Shown: positions 9,251-16,584 of the stretch, in pieces
Layout of the letters: every line of letters begins with the position of its first letter
How positions within the stretch are numbered: position 1 is the stretch's first letter
Program-made: the position numbers and the translations under genes
The notes under the pieces: model-generated
The model's database searches: none
What the model saw: the letters and a program-made list of their open reading frames with translations, nothing else
What the model was told of the DNA's origin: nothing
From: Acetomicrobium thermoterrenum DSM 13490
GTDB lineage: Bacteria; Synergistota; Synergistia; Synergistales; Acetomicrobiaceae
Length of the DNA: 64,000 nucleotides
Direction: 5' to 3'
Assembly (NCBI RefSeq): GCF_900107215.1
Contig: NZ_FNPD01000004.1
Span: forward strand, 47,184-111,183

Positions 9251-10168
9251 TTATTGACGCCACTGAGATTGAATTCCGCCACAAACTCGGCAATGATCTC
9301 TTCCTCGGCTAATACCGGCACCGCAATAGAGACATCTTTGCTCTTCTCCGGAAGGTTGAGGAATTTCACCTACTACCCGTCTATATATCTCATAGTAATA
9401 CAGATGCTCTTTGCTCCTGAATTTAATCTTGTAATCTTTTTCTTTTGTCCCGAATTCTACGTCAGTTATCTTAGATTCTAATATGTCGCGAAGCAAAGTC
9501 ATTCCGGAACCTTGTTCAAGAGGTGATTTTTGTCTCCAAACGATATCGTGGGGCAGAAAATCCTCGAAGCTTTTTCGAAGTATCCATTTGTTATATATTT
9601 TACCGTCAATTTTCTTTATTTTATCATCGCAATCGATCTTAAGAGCATAGCCGATAAACTCTTTATCAAGGAATGGTTGCTTAATTTCTAAATCCATGAC
9701 TTCGCCCAATTTATTAGATGAAAAGGAGAGGTTATGCGCTATTTTCGGTATATATTCGTTTAAATTGAGATCTGCCATATATGAATATCCTCCAAACAGC
9801 TCATCGCCTCCATCCCCTGTCATAACACTTACGCACCCCTTTTCTTTTGCCAGTTTCAAGCCGAAATAGACGACGATATCGTTAGGTATGGCAGGGTCAA
9901 AGGTTTTAAGGATTTTTATGACGATAGGTATTGCTTCTATGGCTTCTTCAGTAGACACCCTCAGGCAAAAATGTTTCATACCTAAAATTTCAGTTACCCT
10001 TTTAGCATATTCAATATCTTTACCCTTGGACTCAAAATCTATCGTAAAGGCAATCGCTGAAGGTACAAGGCATGCTAATGCCGTAGAATCTATGCCGCCC
10101 GAAAGCAGCAAACCGTCGCCTAAATTGGTTTCGACGACCTTTTTAAGAGTCCTTACAAATTCATTCAT
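9251..10168 (-). CDS. Asparagine-synthetase-like PP-loop ATPase with C-terminal zinc ribbon
   Basis: 305 residues. The PP-loop SGGIDS (residues 23-28) and a second motif GDGGDELFGGY are those of the AsnB/beta-lactam synthetase C-terminal domain, which adenylates a carboxylate and then forms an amide. The N-terminal glutaminase domain of AsnB is absent, so any amide nitrogen would come from ammonia or a partner. The C-terminus carries CLYC...CRVC (Cys 279, 282, 293, 296), a zinc ribbon or metal site. The start overlaps the preceding Dph6-like gene by 8 bp, so the two ATPases are coupled. The substrate is unknown. Confidence 0.82.
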   Translation of the reverse strand: MNEFVRTLKKVVETNLGDGLLLSGGIDSTALACLVPSAIAFTIDFESKGKDIEYAKRVTEILGMKHFCLRVSTEEAIEAIPIVIKILKTFDPAIPNDIVVYFGLKLAKEKGCVSVMTGDGGDELFGGYSYMADLNLNEYIPKIAHNLSFSSNKLGEVMDLEIKQPFLDKEFIGYALKIDCDDKIKKIDGKIYNKWILRKSFEDFLPHDIVWRQKSPLEQGSGMTLLRDILESKITDVEFGTKEKDYKIKFRSKEHLYYYEIYRRVVGEIPQPSGEEQRCLYCGAGISRGRDHCRVCGGIQSQWRQ

Positions 10169-10853
10169 TTGCCGCTATCTCTTTCTTTTTTGTAATTAAT
10201 TCCACCATATCGTAAAATATATAGCCACCTTTATGTATAATTTGACCTTTAGTAATTTCTATTTTCTTTTTGAACAAAGGCCCATCGATGACGAAGGTAT
10301 GGTATTCTCCGTTTTCGCCATTAATGTCTATGGCTATTTCCTTGACATATTCCACGAACGAAGGGTCAACAGGACACCCCAGATATTTCTCGTTAATCAA
10401 TTCTGCCTTTGCAGCCACCACAATGGCCTTAAATCCGGAAGATATCAGTTCCTCCAACAGGCTCGATCTATCTTTTTGCCATAGAGGAAACATGGGTTCG
10501 ATGCCAATATCGGCACATACTCTCTCTATCCATGCTCGGTGCTCCTCGAGATCTATGTCGCCAAAAATGCCGGCTTCAATTCCTTCTTTCTTCAACCTCC
10601 CTGCCACATCTTTAAAGTTTCTCTCATAGGTATTCCAGGTTGTGGTTTGTTGAATCAACGGCAATCCTATACAGTCGGACTGCAGTCGCAGGGCTTTACC
10701 GGAAAGTCCGTGTGTCATAGATCTTCCTGCATCTTCCGTAGCCATGTTTAAAAGAACGATGGGTTCTGTATCCCTCGCCATATGCATGGCCAGACAACAA
10801 TCCTTTCCTCCGCTCCAGGACACAAAGGCTTTGGCTTTTTTGGATAACTTCAC
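10161..10853 (-). CDS. Dph6-like (DUF71/MJ0570 family) PP-loop ATP-binding protein
   Basis: 230 residues. The N-terminal PP-loop is SGGKD (14-18). Conserved patches follow: GDIDLEEHRAWIERVC, MFPLWQKDRSSLLEEL and the GEYHTFVIDGPLF segment, which mark the diphthine-ammonia ligase family. Eukaryotes and archaea use it in diphthamide synthesis on EF-2; bacteria lack diphthamide, so the substrate here is unknown. It has a GTG start with a GGAGG site about 8 nt upstream. It is coupled to the Asn-synthetase-like gene, suggesting a two-ATPase amidation or ligation pathway; that is inference. Confidence 0.85.
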   Translation of the reverse strand: MKLSKKAKAFVSWSGGKDCCLAMHMARDTEPIVLLNMATEDAGRSMTHGLSGKALRLQSDCIGLPLIQQTTTWNTYERNFKDVAGRLKKEGIEAGIFGDIDLEEHRAWIERVCADIGIEPMFPLWQKDRSSLLEELISSGFKAIVVAAKAELINEKYLGCPVDPSFVEYVKEIAIDINGENGEYHTFVIDGPLFKKKIEITKGQIIHKGGYIFYDMVELITKKKEIAANE

Positions 10854-10916
10854 TCTTTCACCTCCGTTTATTTAACGTAAAAATGATACTACAAAAACGC
10901 ATATGAGCTTGAATTT

Positions 10917-10958
10917 ATTTATCCCCTGAGAATATCGAAAAAGTCTCAGGGGATAAAT
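10917..10958 (-). terminator. Hairpin terminator after gltS
   Basis: Perfect 15-bp arms (10917-10931 and 10944-10958, ATTTATCCCCTGAGA type) with a 12-nt loop lie between the gltS stop and the Dph6-like gene. The flank is A/T-rich rather than a clean T-run. Confidence 0.75.
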
Positions 10959-11013
10959 AGTAATTATATGGTTTAGTATAGCCTTATACGTTTATATTAC
11001 ATTCGTATATGTG

Positions 11014-12252
11014 TTAATTTGCAAAATAATTTATAAACCATACTATAGAAGGAATACCAACAAGATCTATGAGCACAGCCCCACATAAAGGTATGATTAA
11101 AAAAGCCTTGTAAGACATGACATTGTAATGTTCGCAAACAGCGCTCATGTTCGCCACCGCATTAGGAGTAGCTCCCATTCCGTGCCCCACAAATCCGGCA
11201 CACATTACAGCAGCATCATAATCCTTGCCCAATATCCTGAAAAGCAAAAAGGCAGCTATCAACAAAATTGCTACCGTCTGCATTACAAGAATTACAATCA
11301 AGGGAACAGCCAGATCGTATAATTCCCATATTCGCAGACTCATCATCGCCATAGTTAAAAATATACCCAAAGATACATCTGAGATTAACTCTATGGCTTT
11401 GTCGTGCAATTTTACGAACCCCACATGATCATTTATGTTGCGAAACACCACCGCCACAAACATGGCAGCCACGTACCCGGGAAGACTGAAATTGTACAAC
11501 TCCTTAACTTTACCCGTTACAAAACTACCGAGAGCCATTATCACTAATACGAGCGCCAGCATCTTTATAAAATCGAAACTGGCAAACCCCTCGCGCTTTT
11601 CCTCCTTACCCTCTTGTAGATGTTGCATATAAACTACATCGTCATTCGGACTAATCGTTACTTTATAGCGATCTATCAACCACCTGGCTACAGGGCCTCC
11701 CAAAAGACCTCCTGCAATCAGCCCGTATGTAGCTGAAGCGATTGCAACTACTTGTGCTCCAGAAACGCCTAAACTTTCTGCAACAGGGCCGAAGGCTGCT
11801 GCTCCTCCATGCCCTCCTTCCAATGATACAGCACCGGCCATGACACCCAAAACAGGATGTATGCCCAACAGCTTCGCCAAGCCGACCCCGAAGCCATTTT
11901 GAAAAAGCGCCATTCCCCAACAAAACACCAGGTAGATGATTAGGGCTTTCCCGCCTCGCTTGAGCAGTCCAAAGCTGCCTCCGATGCCAACGGTCGTGAA
12001 AAAGGCTATCATCAGGGGAGACTGAAGAGCAGTGTTGAATTTAATTGAACTGCCACCCCGGTGGTGCAAGAACAAGACTAATAGCGACATTAAAACACCA
12101 CCTATAACAGGTGCAGGGATGCAAAAATGCTCTAAAATGCCTATTCGTCGCCTCAAGCCATAACCAACCAAAAGCAGTACAGCAGCTAAAGCTGTAGTCC
12201 ACATGCCATCCAGATTGATTGTAAATATGCCGTTAATCAGACCCCAAGACAT
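11014..12252 (-). CDS. gltS: Sodium/glutamate symporter GltS (ESS family)
   Basis: 412 residues with about ten to twelve hydrophobic segments, arranged as two repeats. It imports glutamate with sodium across the cytoplasmic membrane. The family loops are present: PAPVIGG near residue 45, a re-entrant region with LEGGHGGAAAFGP in the first half and CAGFVGHGMGATPNAVANM in the second half. An ATG start with GGAGG about 8 nt upstream is clear. It stands alone, followed by a hairpin. It fits an organism that feeds on amino acids. Confidence 0.93.
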   Translation of the reverse strand: MSWGLINGIFTINLDGMWTTALAAVLLLVGYGLRRRIGILEHFCIPAPVIGGVLMSLLVLFLHHRGGSSIKFNTALQSPLMIAFFTTVGIGGSFGLLKRGGKALIIYLVFCWGMALFQNGFGVGLAKLLGIHPVLGVMAGAVSLEGGHGGAAAFGPVAESLGVSGAQVVAIASATYGLIAGGLLGGPVARWLIDRYKVTISPNDDVVYMQHLQEGKEEKREGFASFDFIKMLALVLVIMALGSFVTGKVKELYNFSLPGYVAAMFVAVVFRNINDHVGFVKLHDKAIELISDVSLGIFLTMAMMSLRIWELYDLAVPLIVILVMQTVAILLIAAFLLFRILGKDYDAAVMCAGFVGHGMGATPNAVANMSAVCEHYNVMSYKAFLIIPLCGAVLIDLVGIPSIVWFINYFAN

Positions 12253-12577
12253 TCGATGAACCTCCTTTTAAATTGATATTAAAAACCTTGACAATTAACA
12301 GGCCGTTTTACATAAACGATCCCTCCAAACACCTTTTCTGGGGTAAAATTTAACCAACGAAAGCACATAACCTCGCCGATATATATTACATAGCGACATC
12401 AAGATGTGCAATAAAGAACAACATTTTTGCTCCTATAATTCATATTTTTTCGTTGCTATGATAAAATATGAATACGACATATTAATAGTTTTTTATATAA
12501 ATTTTAGTCATCTAGTTATCCTAAACTAATTAGAAAAACTATAATTTAAATTATTAATATAATATTGACAAGTCATA
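12253..12577. other. Divergent intergenic region between gltS and the livG remnant
   Basis: About 325 AT-rich bases. On the plus strand TTGACA (12288-12293), 17 bp and CATAAA (12311-12316) could be a promoter facing the liv remnant. No Walker A coding sequence or other trace of the missing livG 5' end was recognised. Nothing else is supported. Confidence 0.5.
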
Positions 12578-13180
12578 ATGATGTATTTCGTGGTGCTGGG
12601 AGAGTTATCTAAAATTATTCTCGTCAATCAATACCTCTATAGGGCGAAGCTCGGGATAGCGCGTACATTCCAAATAGCTAAACCCTTTGGCCTATTGACA
12701 GCAGAAGAAAACGTACTTGTCGGTATGGGTTGCAAATTACATGGCAACATCTCTTCGTTGTTTAAAAACTGTCGAAAAAAGGAAATCCTGCAAAAGGCAG
12801 ATGAGATTATAAATCTGATCGGCCTTTCCGATTCTAAAAATCAGTTAGCCTCCTCTTTGCCTATAGGTTTATTAAGAAAACTTGAAATCGGAAGGGCCCT
12901 GGCAACTGCCCCTTCGTTGTTATTATTGGATGAACCTGCATCGGGGCTGAACAACCAAGAGAGAAACGAACTTGCCGAGCTGGTAGAAAAAATCAGAAAA
13001 CTGGGGATTTCAATCATCCTAATAGAACATACAATGAGTTTTGTGATGAATTTGAGCGACAGAATTGTCGTGCTCCATAGGGGAAATAAAATTGCAGAAG
13101 GAACTCCGCGAGAAGTTGCCAACGATCCTTTGGTGATTGAGGTGTATCTTGGAACAAAGGGGGTTAAATATGCTTCTTAA
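12578..13180 (+). pseudogene. livG: Branched-chain amino acid ABC transporter ATPase LivG, 5'-truncated
   Basis: Up to 200 residues match LivG from GIARTFQIAKPFGLLTAEENVLVG onward, with a degraded signature (SSLPIGLLRKLEIGRALA, in place of LSGGQ...), Walker B SLLLLDEPASGLN and the switch His in LIEHTMSFVM. The first 70 or so residues of a normal LivG, including the Walker A loop, are missing; the 20 residues before the match resemble nothing. Without Walker A it cannot bind ATP normally. No permease or binding protein genes accompany it. It is best read as a decaying gene, although the C-terminal frame is open and overlaps livF by 11 bp. Confidence 0.75.
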
Positions 13181-13877
13181 CGTTCAAGATATTGAGATTG
13201 CTTATGATCGAATTAAAGTCCTATGGGGCGTAACTTTATGTGTAGGCGAAGGTGAAATTGTCTCCTTACTTGGCGCCAATGGAGCAGGAAAAAGCACTTT
13301 GCTAAAAGGCATCATGGGTATAGTTCCTCTACAGAGGGGATCTATATCTTTCCTAGAAAAGGATGTTTCGAAAAAACATCCCTGGAAAAAAGCTAAAATG
13401 GGGATTGCCTATATACCTGAAGGGGGCAGAGTTTTTCCAGATCTGACAGTGGAGGAAAACTTGATGTTAATAGCCAGCCTTCATAAAGAAGCCTTCGACG
13501 TAAAGGAAAATCTGGACCTGGTTTATTCTTTATTTCCCGTCTTAAAGGAAAGGTTGCAGCAAAAGGCCGGAACTTTGAGCGGCGGGGAGAGACAAATGCT
13601 TGCGATCGGGAGAGCATTGATGTCGAAACCAAAGCTACTTTTGATTGACGAAGTATCGATGGGTTTAATGCCAAAGCTTGTATCCGAGGTGTTCAATACG
13701 CTAAGTTTATTAAAAGAATATGGAATAAGCATTTTGCTAACCGAACAAAATGTCCCAGAAGCATTGGCGATATCCGATAGGGGATATGTGTTAGAAAACG
13801 GGCGCATCACAATATCCGGCAATTCCGAAGAACTGCTCGGAAACGAGATGGTGAAGATGTCATTCCTTGGATTGTAA
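13170..13877 (+). CDS. livF: Branched-chain amino acid ABC transporter ATPase LivF
   Basis: About 235 residues, full length. Walker A is GANGAGKST, the signature LSGGERQMLAIGRALM, Walker B LLLIDEVSMGL and the switch His position is replaced by Gln in LLTEQNVPEAL, as is normal for LivF. The ATG at 13170 has an AAGGGGG site just upstream; a longer frame from 13137 overlaps livG more. It should pair with LivG, LivH, LivM and LivK, but livG is truncated and the others are absent here, so it may be an orphan or serve a transporter elsewhere. Confidence 0.88.
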   Translation: MLLNVQDIEIAYDRIKVLWGVTLCVGEGEIVSLLGANGAGKSTLLKGIMGIVPLQRGSISFLEKDVSKKHPWKKAKMGIAYIPEGGRVFPDLTVEENLMLIASLHKEAFDVKENLDLVYSLFPVLKERLQQKAGTLSGGERQMLAIGRALMSKPKLLLIDEVSMGLMPKLVSEVFNTLSLLKEYGISILLTEQNVPEALAISDRGYVLENGRITISGNSEELLGNEMVKMSFLGL

Positions 13878-14000
13878 AATTTAGTAATGAAGACAGAAGC
13901 CGTTAATTTTATTCCCTGGATGATACATAGCTAAAACCATTTAAATTTGATATAATTTAGATGTACCTAACATATATTTACCATGAGGAGGGGATGAAAT

Positions 14001-14312
14001 ATGCCGGAGAGAATTGAAATAGAAGAAGCGAGAAAGAAGGTAAAGGCAGGGGAAGCACTTTTGGTTTGCGCCTATGCTGATGAAAATAAGTTTAAAAAGG
14101 TGCATCTCGAAGGAGCCATATCCCTTCAGGAACTACAAAGCAAGGAGGATGACTTGCCAAAGGATAAGGAGCTAATCTTCTACTGCGCCTGACCTGATGA
14201 CGGCACAGCTGTCCGTGTGGCAGCTCAGTATGAAAGCAAAGGTTTTTCAAATGCAAAAGCATTGCGCGGCGGAGTGAAAGCTTGGAAAGAGGCAGGTTTT
14301 CCGATCCTTTAA
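14001..14312 (+). CDS. Probable selenocysteine-containing single-domain rhodanese
   Basis: A 104-codon frame with one in-frame TGA (14190-14192) at codon 64, then 39 further codons to TAA. Read through, the product is a complete rhodanese domain: MPERIEIEEARKKVKAGE at the start, the active-site region LIFYCA-U-PDDGTAVRVA, and the C-terminal ALRGGVKAWKEAGFPI typical of the fold. U sits two residues after Cys62, where Cys is common in the CACP subgroup of rhodaneses. A short hairpin just after the UGA (see separate entry) could be the bacterial SECIS. GAGGAGGGG lies upstream of the ATG. The alternative is a one-base pseudogene; conservation on both sides argues against it. The role would be sulfur or selenium transfer. 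Confidence 0.8.
14201..14219 (+). promoter_or_regulatory. Candidate bacterial SECIS hairpin
   Basis: Starting 8 nt after the UGA, the sequence can fold in two ways: CGG/CCG (14201-14203 with 14213-14215), extended by an inner AC/GU, or CACA/UGUG (14204-14207 with 14216-14219) around an 8-nt loop containing GU. Bacterial SECIS elements lie directly after the UGA and have a short stem with a GU-bearing apical loop. The stems here are short, so this is only a candidate. Confidence 0.4.
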
Positions 14313-14342
14313 GCGTTAATGCAAAGATGGGAGGGAAATGAA

Positions 14343-14465
14343 TTGGCGATCGAAGAAAGAAAACAAAATAAAGAGGTTTCCAACGAGGAAAAGGAAAAAC
14401 TCATGAAGGAACTTTTTGAGCAGCTCGACGGATGTGCCGGATGCCCCGGCTGCTGTAACGAATAG
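14343..14465 (+). CDS. Cys-rich mini-protein downstream of the selenorhodanese
   Basis: A 40-residue frame starting at TTG (14343), with GGGAGGG upstream, and ending in TAG. The body is charged and helical (EERKQNKEVSNEEKEKLMKE), and the tail is CAGCPGCCNE, four Cys within seven residues. The tail could bind a metal or an Fe-S cluster, or carry persulfide or selenide. It follows the rhodanese by 30 bp and ends just before a terminator, so the two form one transcript. No family is recognised. Coding is supported by the start site and by composition, not by homology. Confidence 0.6.
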   Translation: MAIEERKQNKEVSNEEKEKLMKELFEQLDGCAGCPGCCNE

Positions 14466-14477
14466 TTCTTAACGAGA

Positions 14478-14510
14478 AAAACAAAGAGGGGAAACTCCCC
14501 TCTTTGTTTT
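14478..14510 (+). terminator. Strong intrinsic terminator
   Basis: Perfect 14-bp arms (14478-14491 and 14497-14510) around a 5-nt loop, with a run of T at the end. The A-run on the other side makes it work for the convergent arsC-like gene as well. Confidence 0.93.
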
Positions 14511-14547
14511 TATTTACTGCACCAATTTACATCCTGGCAATGGCGTC

Positions 14548-14982
14548 TTACGTAATTTCTCTTATCCATTCTTCGATCTTGGCCTTCATCTCTTCTCTTA
14601 TTTCTCTGGTTCTTTGAAGCTTTTCTTTCCTTGTTCCTTCAAAGGAAGCCGGATCGGGAAAGGGCCAGTGAAGTTGTTTTTTTACTCCCGGAAAAACAGG
14701 ACAAAGCTCAGCCTGAGCCGCATCGCAGACGGCAATAACATAATCGTAAGTTTTTCCCGATTCGTATAGATCCACGATTTTCTTCGTCTTCTTAGCTGAA
14801 ATATCGATCCCAATCTCTTGCAGCACCTCGACGACAAAGGGGTTTAAACTATCCCCTGCCTCCAATCCTGCACTTTCCGCTTCAAAACGGTCGCCTGCAA
14901 TGGCGTTAAGCAAAGCTTCGCCCATTTGGCTTCGGGCTGTATTTTTGCTACAGACGAAAAGCACTCTAATCCTATTTCGCAC
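14548..14982 (-). CDS. arsC: Thioredoxin-coupled arsenate reductase / low-molecular-weight phosphatase family
   Basis: 144 residues. The P-loop CX5R is CSKNTARS (Cys11 to Arg17), and two further Cys at 86 and 94 match the resolving pair of thioredoxin-linked ArsC proteins (a triad near 10, 82 and 89). The Asp of the phosphatase general-acid loop is in FPDPASFEGT. The expected reaction is arsenate to arsenite. It has a GTG start with GAGGAG upstream. It sits alone, convergent with the selenorhodanese operon, with no arsR, arsB or acr3 nearby. A tyrosine phosphatase role is less likely given the Cys triad. Confidence 0.85.
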   Translation of the reverse strand: MRNRIRVLFVCSKNTARSQMGEALLNAIAGDRFEAESAGLEAGDSLNPFVVEVLQEIGIDISAKKTKKIVDLYESGKTYDYVIAVCDAAQAELCPVFPGVKKQLHWPFPDPASFEGTRKEKLQRTREIREEMKAKIEEWIREIT

Positions 14983-15009
14983 CCTGCCACACTCCTCTCT
15001 ACAAATTCA

Positions 15010-16554
15010 TCACTCCCACTCTATAGTTGCCGGCGGCTTGCTTGTAACATCTAACACCACTCTATTAATTCCAGGGATTTCGTTACATATACGGCGGGCA
15101 ACTTTATCGAGCAACTCCCGATCTAAATAAGCCCAATCGGCCGTCATGCCGTCCAACGACTCAACCGCCCTGAGCGCAACGGTATAACCATAAGTACGTT
15201 CATCCCCAGTGACGCCCACGCTCCTAACGGGTAACAAAACACAAAAGGCTTGCCAAACCTTTTCGTAATAGCCTGCGACGTCAAGCTCCTCAATGAACAC
15301 GGCATCGGCTCGTCTCAACAGCTCAAGTTTTTCAGGTGTCACCTCCCCAAGACATCTAACGGACAATCCCGGCCCAGGAAAGGGATGTCTTCTTAGTATA
15401 GAGCGAGGAATGCCAAGAATGGATCCTATAGCCCTAACTTCATCTTTGAAAAGGTCTTTTAACGGCTCAATTAGCTTTAATTTCATTTCCTCGGGCAATC
15501 CGCCTACGTTATGATGAGTCTTGATCACCGATGCTCCCTTACCCTGTCTTCCGCTTTCAATCACATCGGGATAAAGGGTCCCCTGAAGGAGCCATTTGGC
15601 ATCTCCAACCTTTTCTGCTTCTCGCTCGAAAACCTCGATAAAGGTTCTGCCTACAGCTTTGCGCTTTTCTTCCGGATCGGTAACCCCTTTTAAGGCTTTA
15701 AGAAATTCTTCCGAAGCATCTACGTAACGAACGTTCAGTTTTAATTCATTGCGATAGACAGAAAGAACGTTTTCAGCTTCATTGAGCCTCAGTAAACCGG
15801 TATTTACAAAAACACAATAGAGCCTGTTTCCCACTGCCCTTTGAGTAAGAACAGCAGCTACTGTGGAATCCACACCCCCAGATAAAGCAGATATGACTTT
15901 ACCGTCGCCTACTGTTTGCGATATCTGCTTGACTTGTTCTTCCACCCAATCACCTAAATTCCACGTCTGGTCACAATGACATACTTCGAAAAGAAAGTTG
16001 CGTAAAATTTCAATTCCATGTTCAGTATGAGCTACTTCCGGATGAAACTGCAATCCAAAGATGGGTTTCTCCGTAAACGCCATAGCGGCTATGAGACCGC
16101 TTTCGCTTTTTGCCAAAACGCGGGCGCCAGGCGGTAGTTCTACTACCGTATCTCCATGGCTCATCCACACGTAAAACTCCTTCGGAAGACCTCTAAAAAT
16201 AGCAGCATTGAGGTCCAGCACCTCTATTTTTGCGCGACCATATTCGGCCAATTCGACCTTTGCCACCCTGCCCCCCAAAAGATGAGATAAAAGTTGCATC
16301 CCATAACAAATGCCCAGAATGGGAACCCCTAAATCAAAAAGCTCATCAGATATTGTGGGTGCCCCCTGCGACAAAACGCTTTTAGGACTTCCGGAGATGA
16401 CTATCCCCTTAGGGTTTCTTGATCGTATTTCCTCCATAGGAGCATCCCAGGGCAGAATCTCGCTAAATACATGTTGCTCTCTGATGCGTCTTGCAATAAG
16501 TTGAGTATATTGAGAACCGCAGTCTAAGATAACAATGACGTCTTCCGCCTTCAA
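15010..16554 (-). CDS. guaA: GMP synthase (glutamine-hydrolysing)
   Basis: 514 residues, full length. The class I glutaminase half has the nucleophile Cys83 in GICYGMQLL and the His171/Glu173 pair in FHPEVAHTEHG; the ATP pyrophosphatase half has the PP-loop SGGVDS (225-230); the dimerisation domain ends with the canonical TSKPPATIEWE. It converts XMP to GMP with glutamine and ATP in the cytoplasm. The start is a TTG with GGAGG 9 nt upstream. It is 30 bp downstream of htrA on the same strand. Confidence 0.97.
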   Translation of the reverse strand: MKAEDVIVILDCGSQYTQLIARRIREQHVFSEILPWDAPMEEIRSRNPKGIVISGSPKSVLSQGAPTISDELFDLGVPILGICYGMQLLSHLLGGRVAKVELAEYGRAKIEVLDLNAAIFRGLPKEFYVWMSHGDTVVELPPGARVLAKSESGLIAAMAFTEKPIFGLQFHPEVAHTEHGIEILRNFLFEVCHCDQTWNLGDWVEEQVKQISQTVGDGKVISALSGGVDSTVAAVLTQRAVGNRLYCVFVNTGLLRLNEAENVLSVYRNELKLNVRYVDASEEFLKALKGVTDPEEKRKAVGRTFIEVFEREAEKVGDAKWLLQGTLYPDVIESGRQGKGASVIKTHHNVGGLPEEMKLKLIEPLKDLFKDEVRAIGSILGIPRSILRRHPFPGPGLSVRCLGEVTPEKLELLRRADAVFIEELDVAGYYEKVWQAFCVLLPVRSVGVTGDERTYGYTVALRAVESLDGMTADWAYLDRELLDKVARRICNEIPGINRVVLDVTSKPPATIEWE

Positions 16555-16584
16555 TGAAATACACCTCCGACTGATATGAAAAAT

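Noticed and set aside
9124-9369. 81-codon minus-strand frame at the 3' end of the AsnB-like gene
   Set aside because: It overlaps the zinc-ribbon coding end by 119 bp in another frame, starts at GTG with no clear ribosome site, and has no recognisable family. The zinc-ribbon frame has patterned Cys and is preferred.
12300-12577. Missing N-terminal part of LivG in another frame (frameshift explanation)
   Set aside because: No Walker A (GxNGAGK-type) coding sequence was found in any plus-strand frame upstream, so a deletion explains the truncation better than a frameshift.
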